From positions 137,902,568 through 137,966,567 of the forward strand of contig CM035167.1 of the NCBI GenBank assembly GCA_020205615.1: 64,000 nt of DNA, given 5' to 3'. This document shows, piece after piece, positions 12,053-22,959 of the stretch (positions within the stretch are counted from its first letter, which is position 1; each line of letters begins with the position of its first letter). The notes under the pieces were generated by a model. That model made no database searches and was not told the origin of the DNA. It saw nothing but the letters and a program-made list of their open reading frames with translations. This stretch comes from Panax quinquefolius (Eukaryota; Streptophyta; Magnoliopsida; Apiales; Araliaceae). The translations under genes were made by a program, and so were the position numbers.

Positions 12053-13758
12053 TCTAAAAGATTTTGTTTTTAAATGCAGACCGATGCATTTAAAAGTAAA
12101 TCAATCTGGACCGTTCATGGATTAATTCTTATGCGGTCCATTCTTACATAAATAGAAGCTCATTCCTTCATAATTTCTTACTTAATTCATTTGAAACTCT
12201 ATAGAGAGAAATTATAGAGAAACTATAGAAAAAAGTATTCGCTACTTCCTACTCTTATATTAGGTTTCTTTTTACGGTAAGGGGTATTATTTCTTTTGTA
12301 TTCATGAAGAGAACTTTTGTTATTCCATTATTTATTATTACATTGGAATAACCGATTATCTGTGGACTACCCTATACTTGGTAACATTCTTCAATATTCC
12401 GTCTTTATTATTATTACGTTAGAATATCGTATACATGCGTTTTACCTTTGGACTTGGTTCCATCTTTATTATTATTACATTGGAATATCACATGCACATA
12501 CGCTTTTTCATGGGACTGGTTCCATCTTTATTATTATTCATTGGAATATCACATGCGTGTGTTTTATCTTTGGGACTGGTTAAAATCTGTATTATTACAT
12601 TGGAACATCCGTCGGATGCAATTTAAACGACACTGGTTACATTACTTATTATTACATTGGAATAACTTTGTCATCAAAATACCGCATGCATGGTGATTTC
12701 TTTTGTTATTCCATTCTTTATTATACTCAGTTGGTTAAAACTTTGACTTCTATACTCCATGAAATTAGTGGAATATCCTTGATATTTGCGCTTCATCCAG
12801 TATCTTTTCATGGAAATATTCTTCTGAGCATTCTTGAATTTTACTCTATAAAGCAGTATCATGTTGACAATTTGGACGTTATTAGTTCCTAGATAAATTA
12901 ATTCTTGAACTTGTTTTATTGAATTCTTATATCATTGTCATCATCCTCATGTTTATATTATGTTGAAAGTCATACGTGGCTTGTAGTGCGTAGATGGACT
13001 TAGTATGATTATGACCGAGGATTATTGGGTATAATCATGGTAAGTAATATTACAAATGATGTGGTAAAAGTCATCATTGGCCCGTAGTGCATTGATGGAT
13101 GATTGTTGGCATGATCATGACCATTAATGAATACACAAATATTCTTGGCGTAGTGCATGGATAATTGTGGTCGTGATCTTAAAGAATATCCTTGGCAGTA
13201 TTGAGGGTGATTCGATGATGTGGATTATTTATTAAAATTCGAGTCCCAATGATAAAAGTGATGAAAAACCTTTTAAATCATAAAAGATAGTAGATTTTAT
13301 TCTCTACTTGACTCTTTTAATGGATTGCTTGTTTCAGCTCTTGAGTTAAACTCTATATTTATTATATTTTATCGGTTTAACATTGTTGAAGGCTAACGAT
13401 AAATTATTCGCATTATCTTAGTCATAATATTTCTTCTTTGGGCTAGTTGAGCTCACCCTTTCTTTCTTTGTTCTCTTGAAATGAGAGCGTAATTTGGGAC
13501 TAGTCGGGAGCGGAGTGATGGTCTAGATGGTGCATTAGTAGTCCTTACTTATTCGTGAAATAGTTTGATAATAAGCGTAATGAGGACTCCATTGAGTTTG
13601 TATACTCTCTAGATGACAATATTTGTATTCAAACTCACAAGATATGTTTTGTCGTATTTTACCATTTGTTGTATAACTAAGTTGTATTTGAATTTCGTAC
13701 CATGTATATCTGGTGACTCAAGATGGGTGGACGTATACCTAATTTTGGGGGCGTCACG
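10994..13758 (+). repeat. Gypsy family A second LTR (internal position)
   Basis: Starts TGTAAGACCCC after the polypurine tract and ends GGGGGCGTCACG, where the expected terminal CA is CG. It aligns with the LTR at 3433-6170 from end to end. It is followed not by host DNA but by another primer binding site and gag, so it lies between two internal regions. Its long TA runs (about 11850-11960 and 12000-12050) are longer than in the first LTR. Confidence 0.92.
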
Positions 13759-13942
13759 GTTGGTATCAAAGCTTAGGGATATGATCCTATCTAAGATGTG
13801 AGAATAGAACTAGAGGGAGAGGCGGGGAATTCCTTGCTAGTATAACCTACCTAAGTTTATTTGGTATTTAATTGGTCGGTCGGAATATAGGGATAATATG
13901 TTACATGTCAATTAACCTTTTGTTTTGTGGCGATGTCTGAAA

Positions 13943-14512
13943 ATGACATCCGAGAATGTTGAGAATAGCAATGGAGCCTGACTGGCGTCGTTGATTCACC
14001 ACATATCGATAATAAGGATAATGTGCATCGAGGAAGGCGACAATCCTCACGCAAACAACAACAACGACCAAATGATGAATGATGGAATGTTCGGAGGCTT
14101 TATGCAATTCATACAAGCAATGAGGAGAGCGACTCCTATCCAAAATGTAGGTGGAAACACTGGAAACTCTCGGACGGTCATCGCTAAACAGTTCAAGGAG
14201 CTGGGACCACCGGAGTTTATGGGAGAGCCAAAACCACTAAAGGCGGAAGCATGGATAAAGAGGATCACCAAGATATTTGATGTCTTGGGATGTTCCGATG
14301 AGAAAAAGGTTCCCTTTGCCGCCTTTATGTTGCGAGGAGAGGCAGATTACTGGTGGAAATCGGTAAAGCGTACTCAACTTGCTGCACTGAAGATGTCTTG
14401 GGAGAATTTCCAAGAACTATTCAACGACAAGTACTTTCCCGAAAGTATTCGTCACATAAAAGAGGTGGAGTTTATCAAGCTGGGGCAAAATAATATGACT
14501 ATGTCGCAGTAA
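13943..14512 (+). pseudogene. gag: Second partial gag of Gypsy family A
   Basis: After the second PBS, the ATG at 13943 repeats MTSENVENSNGA, then meets a TGA caused by a small local rearrangement. The frame from 13991 continues the gag sequence to 14512 (FMLRGEADYWWKSVKR, FQELFNDKYFPESIRH). It stops at MSQ, where homology to the first copy breaks and an inverted sister-family gag begins. At the position of the first copy's premature stop this one has CAG. Confidence 0.9.
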
Positions 14513-15536
14513 ATCTTTTCTTCTTGAAATTTCCACTTGAATCATTTCTTCTATTATCTTGGCCATGATTTCCACCGAAGTGGTTACCATTTATGGCATG
14601 ATAATTTCCTCCACGATGGTTATCATTGTTAGATGGCCGAATTGCCAAATGAACGATTATTATCGTGTTGTTGCTTTCGTTATCCTTTGGTTGGGTGGCT
14701 CATTATCGCGCTCACTAATCGAGCCCTATTCACAACATCCGAATATAAACAAAGTTTATGAGAAATGAGGTATTGACATATTTCGGGTTTCAAACCTCGC
14801 GAAACATTCGTGTCATTCGTTCCTCATTATCAACCAAATGGGATGCAAATCGGGATAACTCCACAAACTTAGCCCGTCTTACGACTGCGTTCATATTGTT
14901 TTGCTCTCAACTTGATGAACTCAACCTCCTTCATGTGCCGAATACTTTCGGAAAAGTACTTGTCATTGAACAATTCTTGGAACTTCTCTCAAGACATCTT
15001 GATCTTGGCGGGTTGAGTACGCCACCGATTCCTACCAAGAATCGCCTCTCCTGCATAACATAAAGGTGGCAAAAGGAACCTTTTGCTCATCGGAACATCC
15101 CAAGACATTAAATATCTTGGTGATCTTTTTATCCACGTCTCTGCCAGTAAGTGGTTACGGATTTCCCAAAACTACGGTGGTCAGCTCCTTGAATCGCTAG
15201 CGGTGACCAACCATGGGTTGCCATTATTTCCACCTACATTATGAGCGAGTCTCTCTCGTTTGGTGTTGCATGAATTCTAAAAGCTCCTAAACAAACCGTT
15301 ATTCGTCATTTGGTGCGATCAAGGTTGTGTTCACCTAAGGATTATTGCCATCCCGATGCACATTATCACAGGTATTGATCGATGGTGACTCAGCGGTCTT
15401 ATATGCTTCATTGCTTATCACAACATTTTTAGATGCCATTTTCAAACACTGCAACAAAACAAGGGTTAATTGACATGTCACATATTATCCCTATACTCTG
15501 ACCGACCAAATAAATACCAAACAAACTTAGGTAGGT
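14513..15536 (-). pseudogene. gag: Inverted gag and leader of a sister Gypsy family (B)
   Basis: Read on the minus strand, this begins at an ATG near 15437 (MASKNVVISNEA, parallel to MTSENVENSNGA of family A). It continues through decayed gag sequence to the region that pairs with family A 7140-7270. The leader 15438-15536 is a diverged inverse of the family A leader. Stops and frameshifts are frequent. It abuts family A gag at 14512/14513 and a forward family B LTR at 15536/15537, so both borders are rearrangement points. Confidence 0.75.
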
Positions 15537-18140
15537 TGTAAGACCCCAACTTATTATTAATGAAATTTAATTTTCTCTATTTATTATTTTGAAATAGTAA
15601 GGGTTGATTTGATTAATGTGGATAGTTATGGGTAAAATCATAAATATTTCAAAATAAGCAAGTGGTTATAAAATATTCATTGTTATTCGGGAATATTCGT
15701 TTGGTCGTGGAATATTCGTCTTTGTCGGGGAATATTAAATATGCGACGTAGTAGCGATATGTGTGGGCCCCATGTGAGAAAGCTATTGGATGAAGAAAAC
15801 GACAAATATAAGTTGTTTAAAAATAACAGGCGTAGTTGTTTCTGCTAATATCTTTGTTAAAATACTCGATTGGTTAAAACACGCAGAACATACGGTATTG
15901 CACCAATTATTGATTCTTACGTAAAAGGCTTTACTCAATAATGGTTATAGTAATTCTTATCCAAATATTTTATTGATTTAATAATTCTTTGCGTTGATAT
16001 TTTATATTCTTTGTTGTTTTGATAATCATTACGTTACGGTATTTTTTATTATCGAAGAAATAATTCATATTATCTAAATAATATTATTAGATAACATTAT
16101 TGGCAATGTCTAGAAAGTTCTATCTAAGGAGAGGTTTGGTCACCTAATTGCTTGCGCCAAGATGAGAGAAATTCTTATTGGAAAGCCCCCTGCTCACGAG
16201 GCGCATACGGTTGTCGATATTGTGATTACGTAATATTATTTGTGAATAATTAATTATTGATTCATATGATGAGGAAAATATTGATTTTATGTGGATATAG
16301 ATGAGAAAATTTTTAATGTGACAATTGTTGAAAATTGAAATTTTATTTTTACGATAAAATAATTCATTTAAATATATTATTATATTTTAATAATATAATA
16401 ATGATGATATTTTTACAACGAATATGGGATATATGAGTATACGAGGAGGAAGAGTATTTTGTTGCAATAAATGTTTAAAACATGTTAAACATGTCGGTGG
16501 ACCCCATTTATTGGTGAAATTTGATTATACTTTGTAAAATCTTCCGTTTGTGGATTTTGATCCAATTTACATTTGGAATTTGGAAAAACTTTCTTACGCA
16601 AAGTTGTAGAGAATTGAATTTCCTATAAAAACTCTTGAGATTCGAATTTTCTGATAAAAGGGCTATTTATTATGAATTATTGAAGTTCCGAAGCTCCGAA
16701 ATAATTGATTTTTGGAAGTTTAAAATATTTTAAATTGGAAAAACATTTTTATTACTTTTTCTAGAAGGTGAGCATGTGGGAAATGCTAGGAGCTGAATTC
16801 TAAGAGGCGTAGGAAATTTTATTATAAATAATAATATTATATTAAATTTTCTGCTTTGGTGTTCTAAGCATTTTCCTATAAATAGGGTGCTTAGGTTAGA
16901 ATTGAAAATCACACCGTAAATTAAAATTTTCTCTCTATATTATCGAGCGTATTCTTGTGAGTATTTTGAGTATCTTTGTGAGTATTGCTATATGGTACAA
17001 TTTAAGTTATAGTCGATATCCAGGTGTTTCAACTAGAAATCTTGTCTTTGTGAGGTAAGGGATATTATTATTTTTGTAATGATATTATTTCTTCAATATC
17101 ATTATGCAAAAATATTGATCTGAAGTTTTATCAAATTTGGAACTTTTGGTGCCGAGAGTTCTTATTCACGATATCTGGTCTTATTCACGAATATAAGACT
17201 TTATTCATCGAAAAATGAAAATTTTCCTTTTCGTCTAAAATATCTATTGTGGATACTAGCTTTGATTGTATCCATGTTTTGATCATTCTTGAATTTTATA
17301 CCACTATGATTATTTTTGAGGTATTTTTGGACGTGGATAAAACAAAGTACGAATCCTTAATCCTTAATCCTTGTCATTTTGTTTCAATCTTTGGATTCAT
17401 TTCTTTAAAAATATTTTCATCATCCTCGGTCTTAAATGATGATATTATTGAATATCTTTGGCTGTAGAGTAAAAGATGAATGATTTCGATGAATATCTTT
17501 GGCCCGTAGTGCAAAAAGAAGATGAGCAGTGTTTAGATGAACATGACTAACTAATGAATATCTTTGGCACCGTAATGCAAAGATGAATATTTGATTTTCG
17601 GATGTATATTGATTGATGTTACGAGGATAAAAGATAGGCGATGAACTTTTAAATTCATACATAGAAGATGGTAGTTTGCATTCTCTACTTAACTCTTCTA
17701 ATGAATTATTATTTCAGCTGCGAATATTGATTTAAAACTTGTTGTCTATTGTATTCTATTAGATTTTTTTTCCTGTTGAAGACTATTGATAATTTGTTGT
17801 ATATTATCTTAGTCATAATATTCTTTCTTTGGGCTAGTTGAGCTCACCCTTTTCCTTTTTGTTCCATTTTTCTTCTCGGGAGGCGAGAATATAAGCGAAA
17901 TACCAGTGAGGGTATGAAATGAAGGTTCTAGAAGAGTTGTTTAGTAGTCCTCACCATTTTTGTAAAATAATGTATCAATAAATGTGATGAGAATTTATTT
18001 GAGTATAGATATTGTCAGAAGATAATATTTGTATTCAAACTCACAGCTTTCTTGTTGTAATAATAAAGTTGTAGTTGTTTACATGCCATGTATTGTGACA
18101 ACTCAAAATGGGTGATGTAAACCTATTTTGGGGCGTCACA
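15537..18140 (+). repeat. Gypsy family B LTR, forward
   Basis: A 2.6-kb LTR with TGTAAGACCCC at the start and GGGGCGTCACA at the end. It shares short blocks with LTR A (the GGGCTAGTTGAGCTCACCCT block, GTAGTCCTCACC, the GGCCCGTAGTGCA repeats) but differs over most of its length, so it is a sister subfamily. A TATA box, TATAAATAG, lies at 16878. No 5-bp direct repeat flanks it (TAGGT before, AAAAT after), so it is not a simple solo-LTR insertion. Confidence 0.85.
16878..16886 (+). promoter_or_regulatory. LTR B TATA box (forward copy)
   Basis: TATAAATAG in CCTATAAATAGGGTGC. Its inverted partner, CTATTTATAGG near 19817, belongs to the opposite LTR B. The two promoters point toward each other. 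Confidence 0.55.
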
Positions 18141-18428
18141 AAAATATTCATCGATTAATCATTCATCGACTTTACACTGAGCCAAAGATATTGAAGAATA
18201 TCATCATTTAGGACCGAGGATGATGAAAAATATCTTAAAAAAAGCGAATCCGGTGAGATAAAAGATCAAATATTAGGGATTCAGTATTACAGTTTATCCA
18301 AGTTCAAAAATACTTCATAATAACCAATTTTGAAGCAGAATTCAAAATAAAGATTAAAACATGGATACAATCAAAGATAGTAACCATAATAGACACCTTG
18401 GATAAAAAGAAGAAAATTTTATTTTTTG

Positions 18429-19165
18429 GTGAATAGTAGGACTAAGCATTCGGTTAATAACCGAAACGAACCACAATTTCGGTTATAACCGATACCCGAA
18501 CTAACGCTATTTTAGGTACCCGAATAAACAACCGAATTTTACACTAACCGAATAACCGAATAGGTTATTCGGTTATTCGGTTAATAACCGAATTGAAAAG
18601 AATTAGCAAGAACACGAGTTCGGTTAAAGTTGAAAGTTGTTGGCTCTTTGCATCCAAATCACTATCCTCTTCCCGCAGCCCAAAGTTCCAATTCAAGTCG
18701 ATGTTGTTCGGTGGGACACAACCTCAACCTCACACTTTGAATTTCGTTGATCCGAAGAGTGCAGGATGATCCACGGTGACGAGTGTCTTTAAAAAAAATT
18801 TCGAAAGCGACGCAGAACTGCATTCATCAAGTGATGAAGTACCAAAGCTCCTGCCAAGATCACAGAGCCGTAAATCTCTTATCGAATGCCCAAAACATAT
18901 CGGTGGGAGTTTTTCGGAAGGGGGAAGTACTCACAGAGTGAAAGTGACATTCGGCGAAAAGAAGGTCCGGTTCCGCATGCTAAAGAGTAAAGACTTGGGG
19001 ATTTGAAGATTTAGTGGTGGAAATTATGAAGCGGTTTGGTATAGATGAAAAAAGTAGGTTTCATATCAAGTACTTGGATGATGACTTCGAATGGGTGTTT
19101 TTAACATGCGATGAGGACTTTGAGGAGTGTCTTGATGTTTGTCGATCAACTTAGAGCCACACCAT

Positions 19166-19196
<31 letters not shown>

Positions 19197-19429
19197 CAGG
19201 AACAAACTAGTTGACTGTGAATTTTCAATTTAGTAAATGTTGTTCGGTTATTCGGTTTAACCGAATAACCCAAAAGTAAAACCCGTACAACCTAACCGAA
19301 CACCGTAAAAAATTCGGATATAACCGAACTAGTGAAAATAACCGAATTATCAGAAAATTTCGGTTAAATTATTTCGGTTCGGTTCGGTAATTCGGTTATA
19401 CCCGTTTTTTGCTCAATCCTAGTGAATAG
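18429..19429. mobile_element. hAT element (body 18437-19421) carrying an NLP gene fragment
   Basis: Exact 8-bp duplication GTGAATAG at 18429-18436 and 19422-19429. Inverted ends are TAGGACTAAGC and GCTCAATCCTA (complement TAGGATTGAGC). Both subterminal regions are rich in the motif CGGTTATTCGGTTAATAACCGAA in both orientations, likely transposase-binding repeats. The 985-bp body has no transposase but carries NLP-like coding sequence (about 18700-19190) and a CT microsatellite. It removes cleanly from the inverted LTR B, leaving one copy of GTGAATAG that matches the forward LTR region. This is a Pack-type hAT. Confidence 0.85.
18776..19190 (+). pseudogene. Captured NIN-like protein (NLP) fragment including the PB1 domain
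   Basis: The frame from 18776 reads FKKNFESDAELHSSSDEVP, then [20 protein letters not shown], the start of the C-terminal PB1 domain of NLP transcription factors. After a one-base frame change near 18998 the domain continues as [46 protein letters not shown], an in-frame TAG, and SHTIKLSLS. In NLPs this PB1 mediates oligomerisation in nitrate-responsive transcription. Both the basic (KVTFGEKKVRF) and acidic (DDDFEW..CDEDFEE) PB1 faces can be read. The fragment lies wholly within a hAT element, lacks the RWP-RK DNA-binding domain and has a frameshift and a stop, so it is a transduplicated piece and not a working gene. Confidence 0.85.
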
Positions 19430-20995
19430 TGTCGTATACGTGAATAGTAACTCCGACACCAAAAGATAGAAATTCCACAAGAAAAATCATTATGCTTCGT
19501 GAATAGTAACTCGTAAATAGTAATTCATGAATAGTAATCCCGACATGAAAAGTTTCAAATTTGATAAAAAGTTCCAACCAATATTTTGGCATAATGATAT
19601 TGAAGAAATAATATTACTTACGAAGAAAATAACATCCCTTACCTCAAAAAGATAATACTTATGGCTGGAATACTGGATATAGTGCTGAAGGAACTTGCAC
19701 CGTATAGCAACACTCAAAGTATCAAAATACTCACAAGAATACATTTCGATAAATATAGAGAGAAAGAGAGAAAACTAATGAATTTTGGTGTGATTTTCAA
19801 TTCTAACTAAGCACCCTATTTATAGGAAAATGCTTAGAACGCCATAGAAGACTAGACTTTCGCCACACGGTGGCTTTACATTAGTATTGCCACCCACCAC
19901 ATTTGAAATTCAATTGAGCACATTTCTCACCAACCAATTCTAGAATTTTCCAAAATGTTTTATCATTTAAACAATAATCGAAACTTTAATAATTCATAGA
20001 AAATAGCTTGGTTTATCGAAAAAATACGAATTTTATGTCCATTCCACACCAAATCGAATTCTCTACAACTTTGTAGCTTTGAGTTTTTCCAAATTCCAAG
20101 CAGTAAAAAATACCCAAATTCGCATGACGGATGATTTTTAAATACTTCCAATCCAATCCAACAAAATCTCGATAAAACATCTCAAACATTAATTCCTTCA
20201 TTAATAACCACATAAATAAATCCATCATTTATATCCACATAAAATAAATATTTCCTTATCATATGAATCAATAATTAATTATTCACAAATAATATTACAA
20301 AATCACATTTATGACAACGAAAGTTGTTCCCGGAAAGGGGCTTTCAGATAAGGATTTCTCCATCTGGCGCTGATTAGGTGACCAAACCTCTCGATGCGAA
20401 CTTTATAGACATTGTCAATAATACTATCTAATAATATTATTCAAATAATATGAATTATTGATCCGATAATGGAGATCTTCGGCAAAGGTGACAATTATTG
20501 AACAACAATAATATAAAATATCAACGCAAAGAATTATTGAATCAATAAAATAAAAAATTGATAAATAATTCATTGTGATAATTATTGAGTAGTGCCTTCT
20601 TACGTAAGGATCAATAATTCAACAACATCATGTAATACTGGTGTCTTTCTTGTGTAACCACGCCGCGACATCTTTGTATTTTAACCACGGGTATTTCAAC
20701 AATTGTTAATTGGTAATAACTACGTAGTTATTTATAACAACCCAAACTTTGTCATTTTTTCATCCAAGCGGTTATCCGTTATAGGGCCCATAAATGGTCG
20801 CTTGCAGTCAATACGAATATTTCCCGACGTAAAGAATATTCCCCACACAATGAATATTTTATTACCACTTGCTTATTTTGCAAAATTTGCACATTTCACC
20901 CATAACCAAAGTATTATATCAAATTAATACCTTATTATTCACAATAATAAATAGAGGAAATTCGATTTTATTCATTAAAAAGTTGGGGTCTTACA

Positions 20996-21134
20996 ATATT
21001 TGTATTCAAACTCACAGCATATGTTTTGTCGTATTTTACACGACTGTTGTATAACTAAGTTGTATTTGAATTTCTGTACCATGTATCTGGCGACTCAAGA
21101 TGGGTGACGTATACCTAATTTTGGGGGCGTCACA
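20996..21134 (+). repeat. 3' end of the last Gypsy family A LTR
   Basis: ATATTTGTATTCAAACTCAC to GGGGGCGTCACA is near-identical to the last 139 bases of the first LTR (6032-6170). It is followed at once by the target duplication GGCCC. The rest of this LTR was lost where the family B block joined. Confidence 0.92.
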
Positions 21135-21254
21135 GGCCCATACCTATACTGACATTTATTTTATAAGTATAATGGAGGGGCACATATGTAATTTAATAAA
21201 CTTAAAGGGGGTAGATTAATGGAAGAGTTATATATACTTAGAGGAGGCAGAAAA

Positions 21255-21289
<35 letters not shown>

Positions 21290-21500
21290 TTAATTTTTAA
21301 ATTTAAATGAATATGTTTTGTAGCTTTCATTTGAGCTGAATTTGTTAATTTACTTTCCGCCAACTGATGAAGAAGTATGTAGGAGATAATCAGACACATA
21401 TTTTATATTAAACTATTTTAAGTTAACTTCAAAAAAATAAAATTGAAAATAATACATTTTATTGTTCCAATGAGATGAAGTAGTTTTAGATGAAATGTAT

Positions 21501-21721
21501 TACTCCCTCCGTCCCCATAAAGATGGCTAAATATATAATTTTTTTTGTTTCAAAAAAGGTGAGATAAAATATATAAAGTGAATGGTACATATGTTATTTA
21601 GTGGGGTATTAATATAAAAAAAATATTCATCACTTTATGTAATCTTGTAGGGTCACTAAGGATAAATTTAGAACTTTTTATTCTCTTTCCTCTACTTTTA
21701 TTTTTCTTAACGGAGAGAGTA
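21501..21721. mobile_element. Stowaway-like MITE (body 21503-21719)
   Basis: Starts CTCCCTCCGTCCCC after TA and ends CGGAGAGAG before TA. This gives an imperfect TIR and a TA target duplication typical of Tc1/mariner-derived Stowaway elements. It is 217 bp, non-coding, and inserted in the right half of the large hAT. Confidence 0.65.
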
Positions 21722-22695
21722 GTTTATAACTTTGATATATTTACTTTAGACATTTTGGGACTTTTTTCACTTCAATCATCGTTTTGAAGATTATTTGTGT
21801 TATTCATTAGTTATTTTTGTGATTGGCCTTTTTTAAAAAAACTTTTTTTATTAATTTGTTTAAAAGGATTAAGAAAAGAAGAAGATTGTGGCAGTGCAGA
21901 GATTCCTTTAAATTGATTAGTTTTCCGGTAATTCACTTGGCTAGTTGGCTCCTCGTGATAAATTGCGTGGATTAAAAGTTGTCGTCTACATATAACCAAT
22001 TGGAAATTAAGGATTAATTATAAATCGGTTAACAAATTCTTGTTGAAGATTCATGGTAATAGAGTGATTTGAAATTAACGTCGTGCAAGTTGCATCTTTT
22101 AAGTTAATTAAACTATTTATGCATGTTTGTTATAATTAATTTTTAAACTCATTGAGTTCTCACTTTTATAGTGTACATATTACCTCCATTTATTTAATTA
22201 ACTATTGATTTTTAATTCATATTAAAATTTTGTGACTAAATAATTTACATTGCTATATAAATTGATATGTTACCAAGTACATGATGCTGCAAATCAATTG
22301 CAATGTTTGTTTCTACATCAAAATACTAATTTTTTTATTAAAAAAAAAAGATAAAGACAAAATTGTAGAACCATATTTTACATAAACCAAGCAAAACTCA
22401 AAGTGATAATGATGCCAGTGGCGAATCTATTAAGAGAGAAGAGTAGGTAGTGCCTATGTTGAGATTTTTTAATTTTTTATAGTTATTAAGACAATGGCAA
22501 AAATAAAACTTGATAAACTTATAGAGGAAAAAAAATTAAACTACTACTACGCTAAAAAAACTAAACACATGAGTGTATAATGTATTCAAACTCTTACTCT
22601 CTAACTCGCTAAGTTTTTGCACTTTACTTTAATTTTTAGCTTAAAAAAATTTGCCCCTATTGAGAACAGATCCTAGATCCGCCCCTGGATGTGAC

Positions 22696-22959
22696 ATATT
22701 AGAGCCGAAAACAAGATGACACATCCTCTCTAAAAGTCAACAATTAGAGATCTTCTAGGATCGGAGTATTAAATGCACAACGATAACTTTCCAACAGAAA
22801 AATCTCAAGGTCGTCTATAAAAAGGCACGAAGATGCAATCAAACAGTATGAATCACGAACACCAAATTGAATTGTTGTTCAAACTTCGAGAACACTCTAC
22901 TATACGAAAATATAACAACTTGTTATGCTTAAGTCCTTCAGAAGTTGAGCTTAACGCAC
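22696..22959. other. Host-side repeat sequence between two hAT elements
   Basis: Continuation of the sequence left of 3391, reunited when the large hAT is removed. It contains a TATA-like CTATAAAAAGG near 22814 and AT-rich sequence. It may be part of an old LTR with 2841-3390, but I could not define both ends. No coding sequence seen. Confidence 0.45.

Larger units (their letters stand above)
18141..20995 (-). repeat. Gypsy family B LTR, inverted, 3' truncated, interrupted by a hAT
   Basis: Reading right to left from GGGGTCTTACA at 20995 (the inverse of the LTR start), this matches the forward LTR B until about the equivalent of 17510. About 0.63 kb of the LTR 3' end is missing. The hAT at 18437-19421 interrupts it. 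It forms a head-to-head inverted repeat with 15537-17510. Confidence 0.82.
3428..21139 (+). mobile_element. Composite Ty3/Gypsy (chromovirus-like) element, body 3433-21134, TSD GGCCC
   Basis: The 5-bp GGCCC occurs at 3428-3432 directly before the first LTR (TGTAAGACCCC...) and at 21135-21139 directly after the last LTR end (...GGGGGCGTCACA). The whole 17.7-kb block is therefore one insertion locus. Order: complete LTR (3433-6170), PBS, gag-pol, PPT, second LTR (10994-13758), second PBS, partial gag (to 14512), foreign sister-family sequence (14513-20995), then only the last 139 bp of a third LTR (20996-21134). An LTR-internal-LTR-internal-LTR order inside one target duplication points to LTR-LTR recombination producing a partial tandem array, followed by insertion and deletion. 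Confidence 0.85.
3391..22695. mobile_element. Non-autonomous hAT element (body 3399-22687) split by a Gypsy insertion
   Basis: The 8-bp sequence GATGTGAC occurs exactly at 3391-3398 and 22688-22695. Just inside are inverted termini CAGGGGCGGACCTA (left) and TAGATCCGCCCCTG (right), a near-perfect 14-bp TIR of hAT type. Without the Gypsy element at 3433-21134 the hAT is only about 1.58 kb: 34 bp on the left and about 1.55 kb on the right. It has no transposase, so it is non-autonomous. Its right part also holds a small Stowaway-like MITE (21503-21719). The Gypsy element landed just 29 bp inside the left terminus. Confidence 0.85.

Noticed and set aside
15537..18140. Simple solo LTR insertion
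   Set aside because: The flanking pentamers differ (TAGGT and AAAAT), and the neighbour on the right is an inverted copy of the same LTR. A rearrangement is needed.
18776..19006. A functional small PB1 protein gene
   Set aside because: The domain is cut by a frame change near 18998 and a later TAG, and the whole lies inside a hAT element with no promoter evidence.
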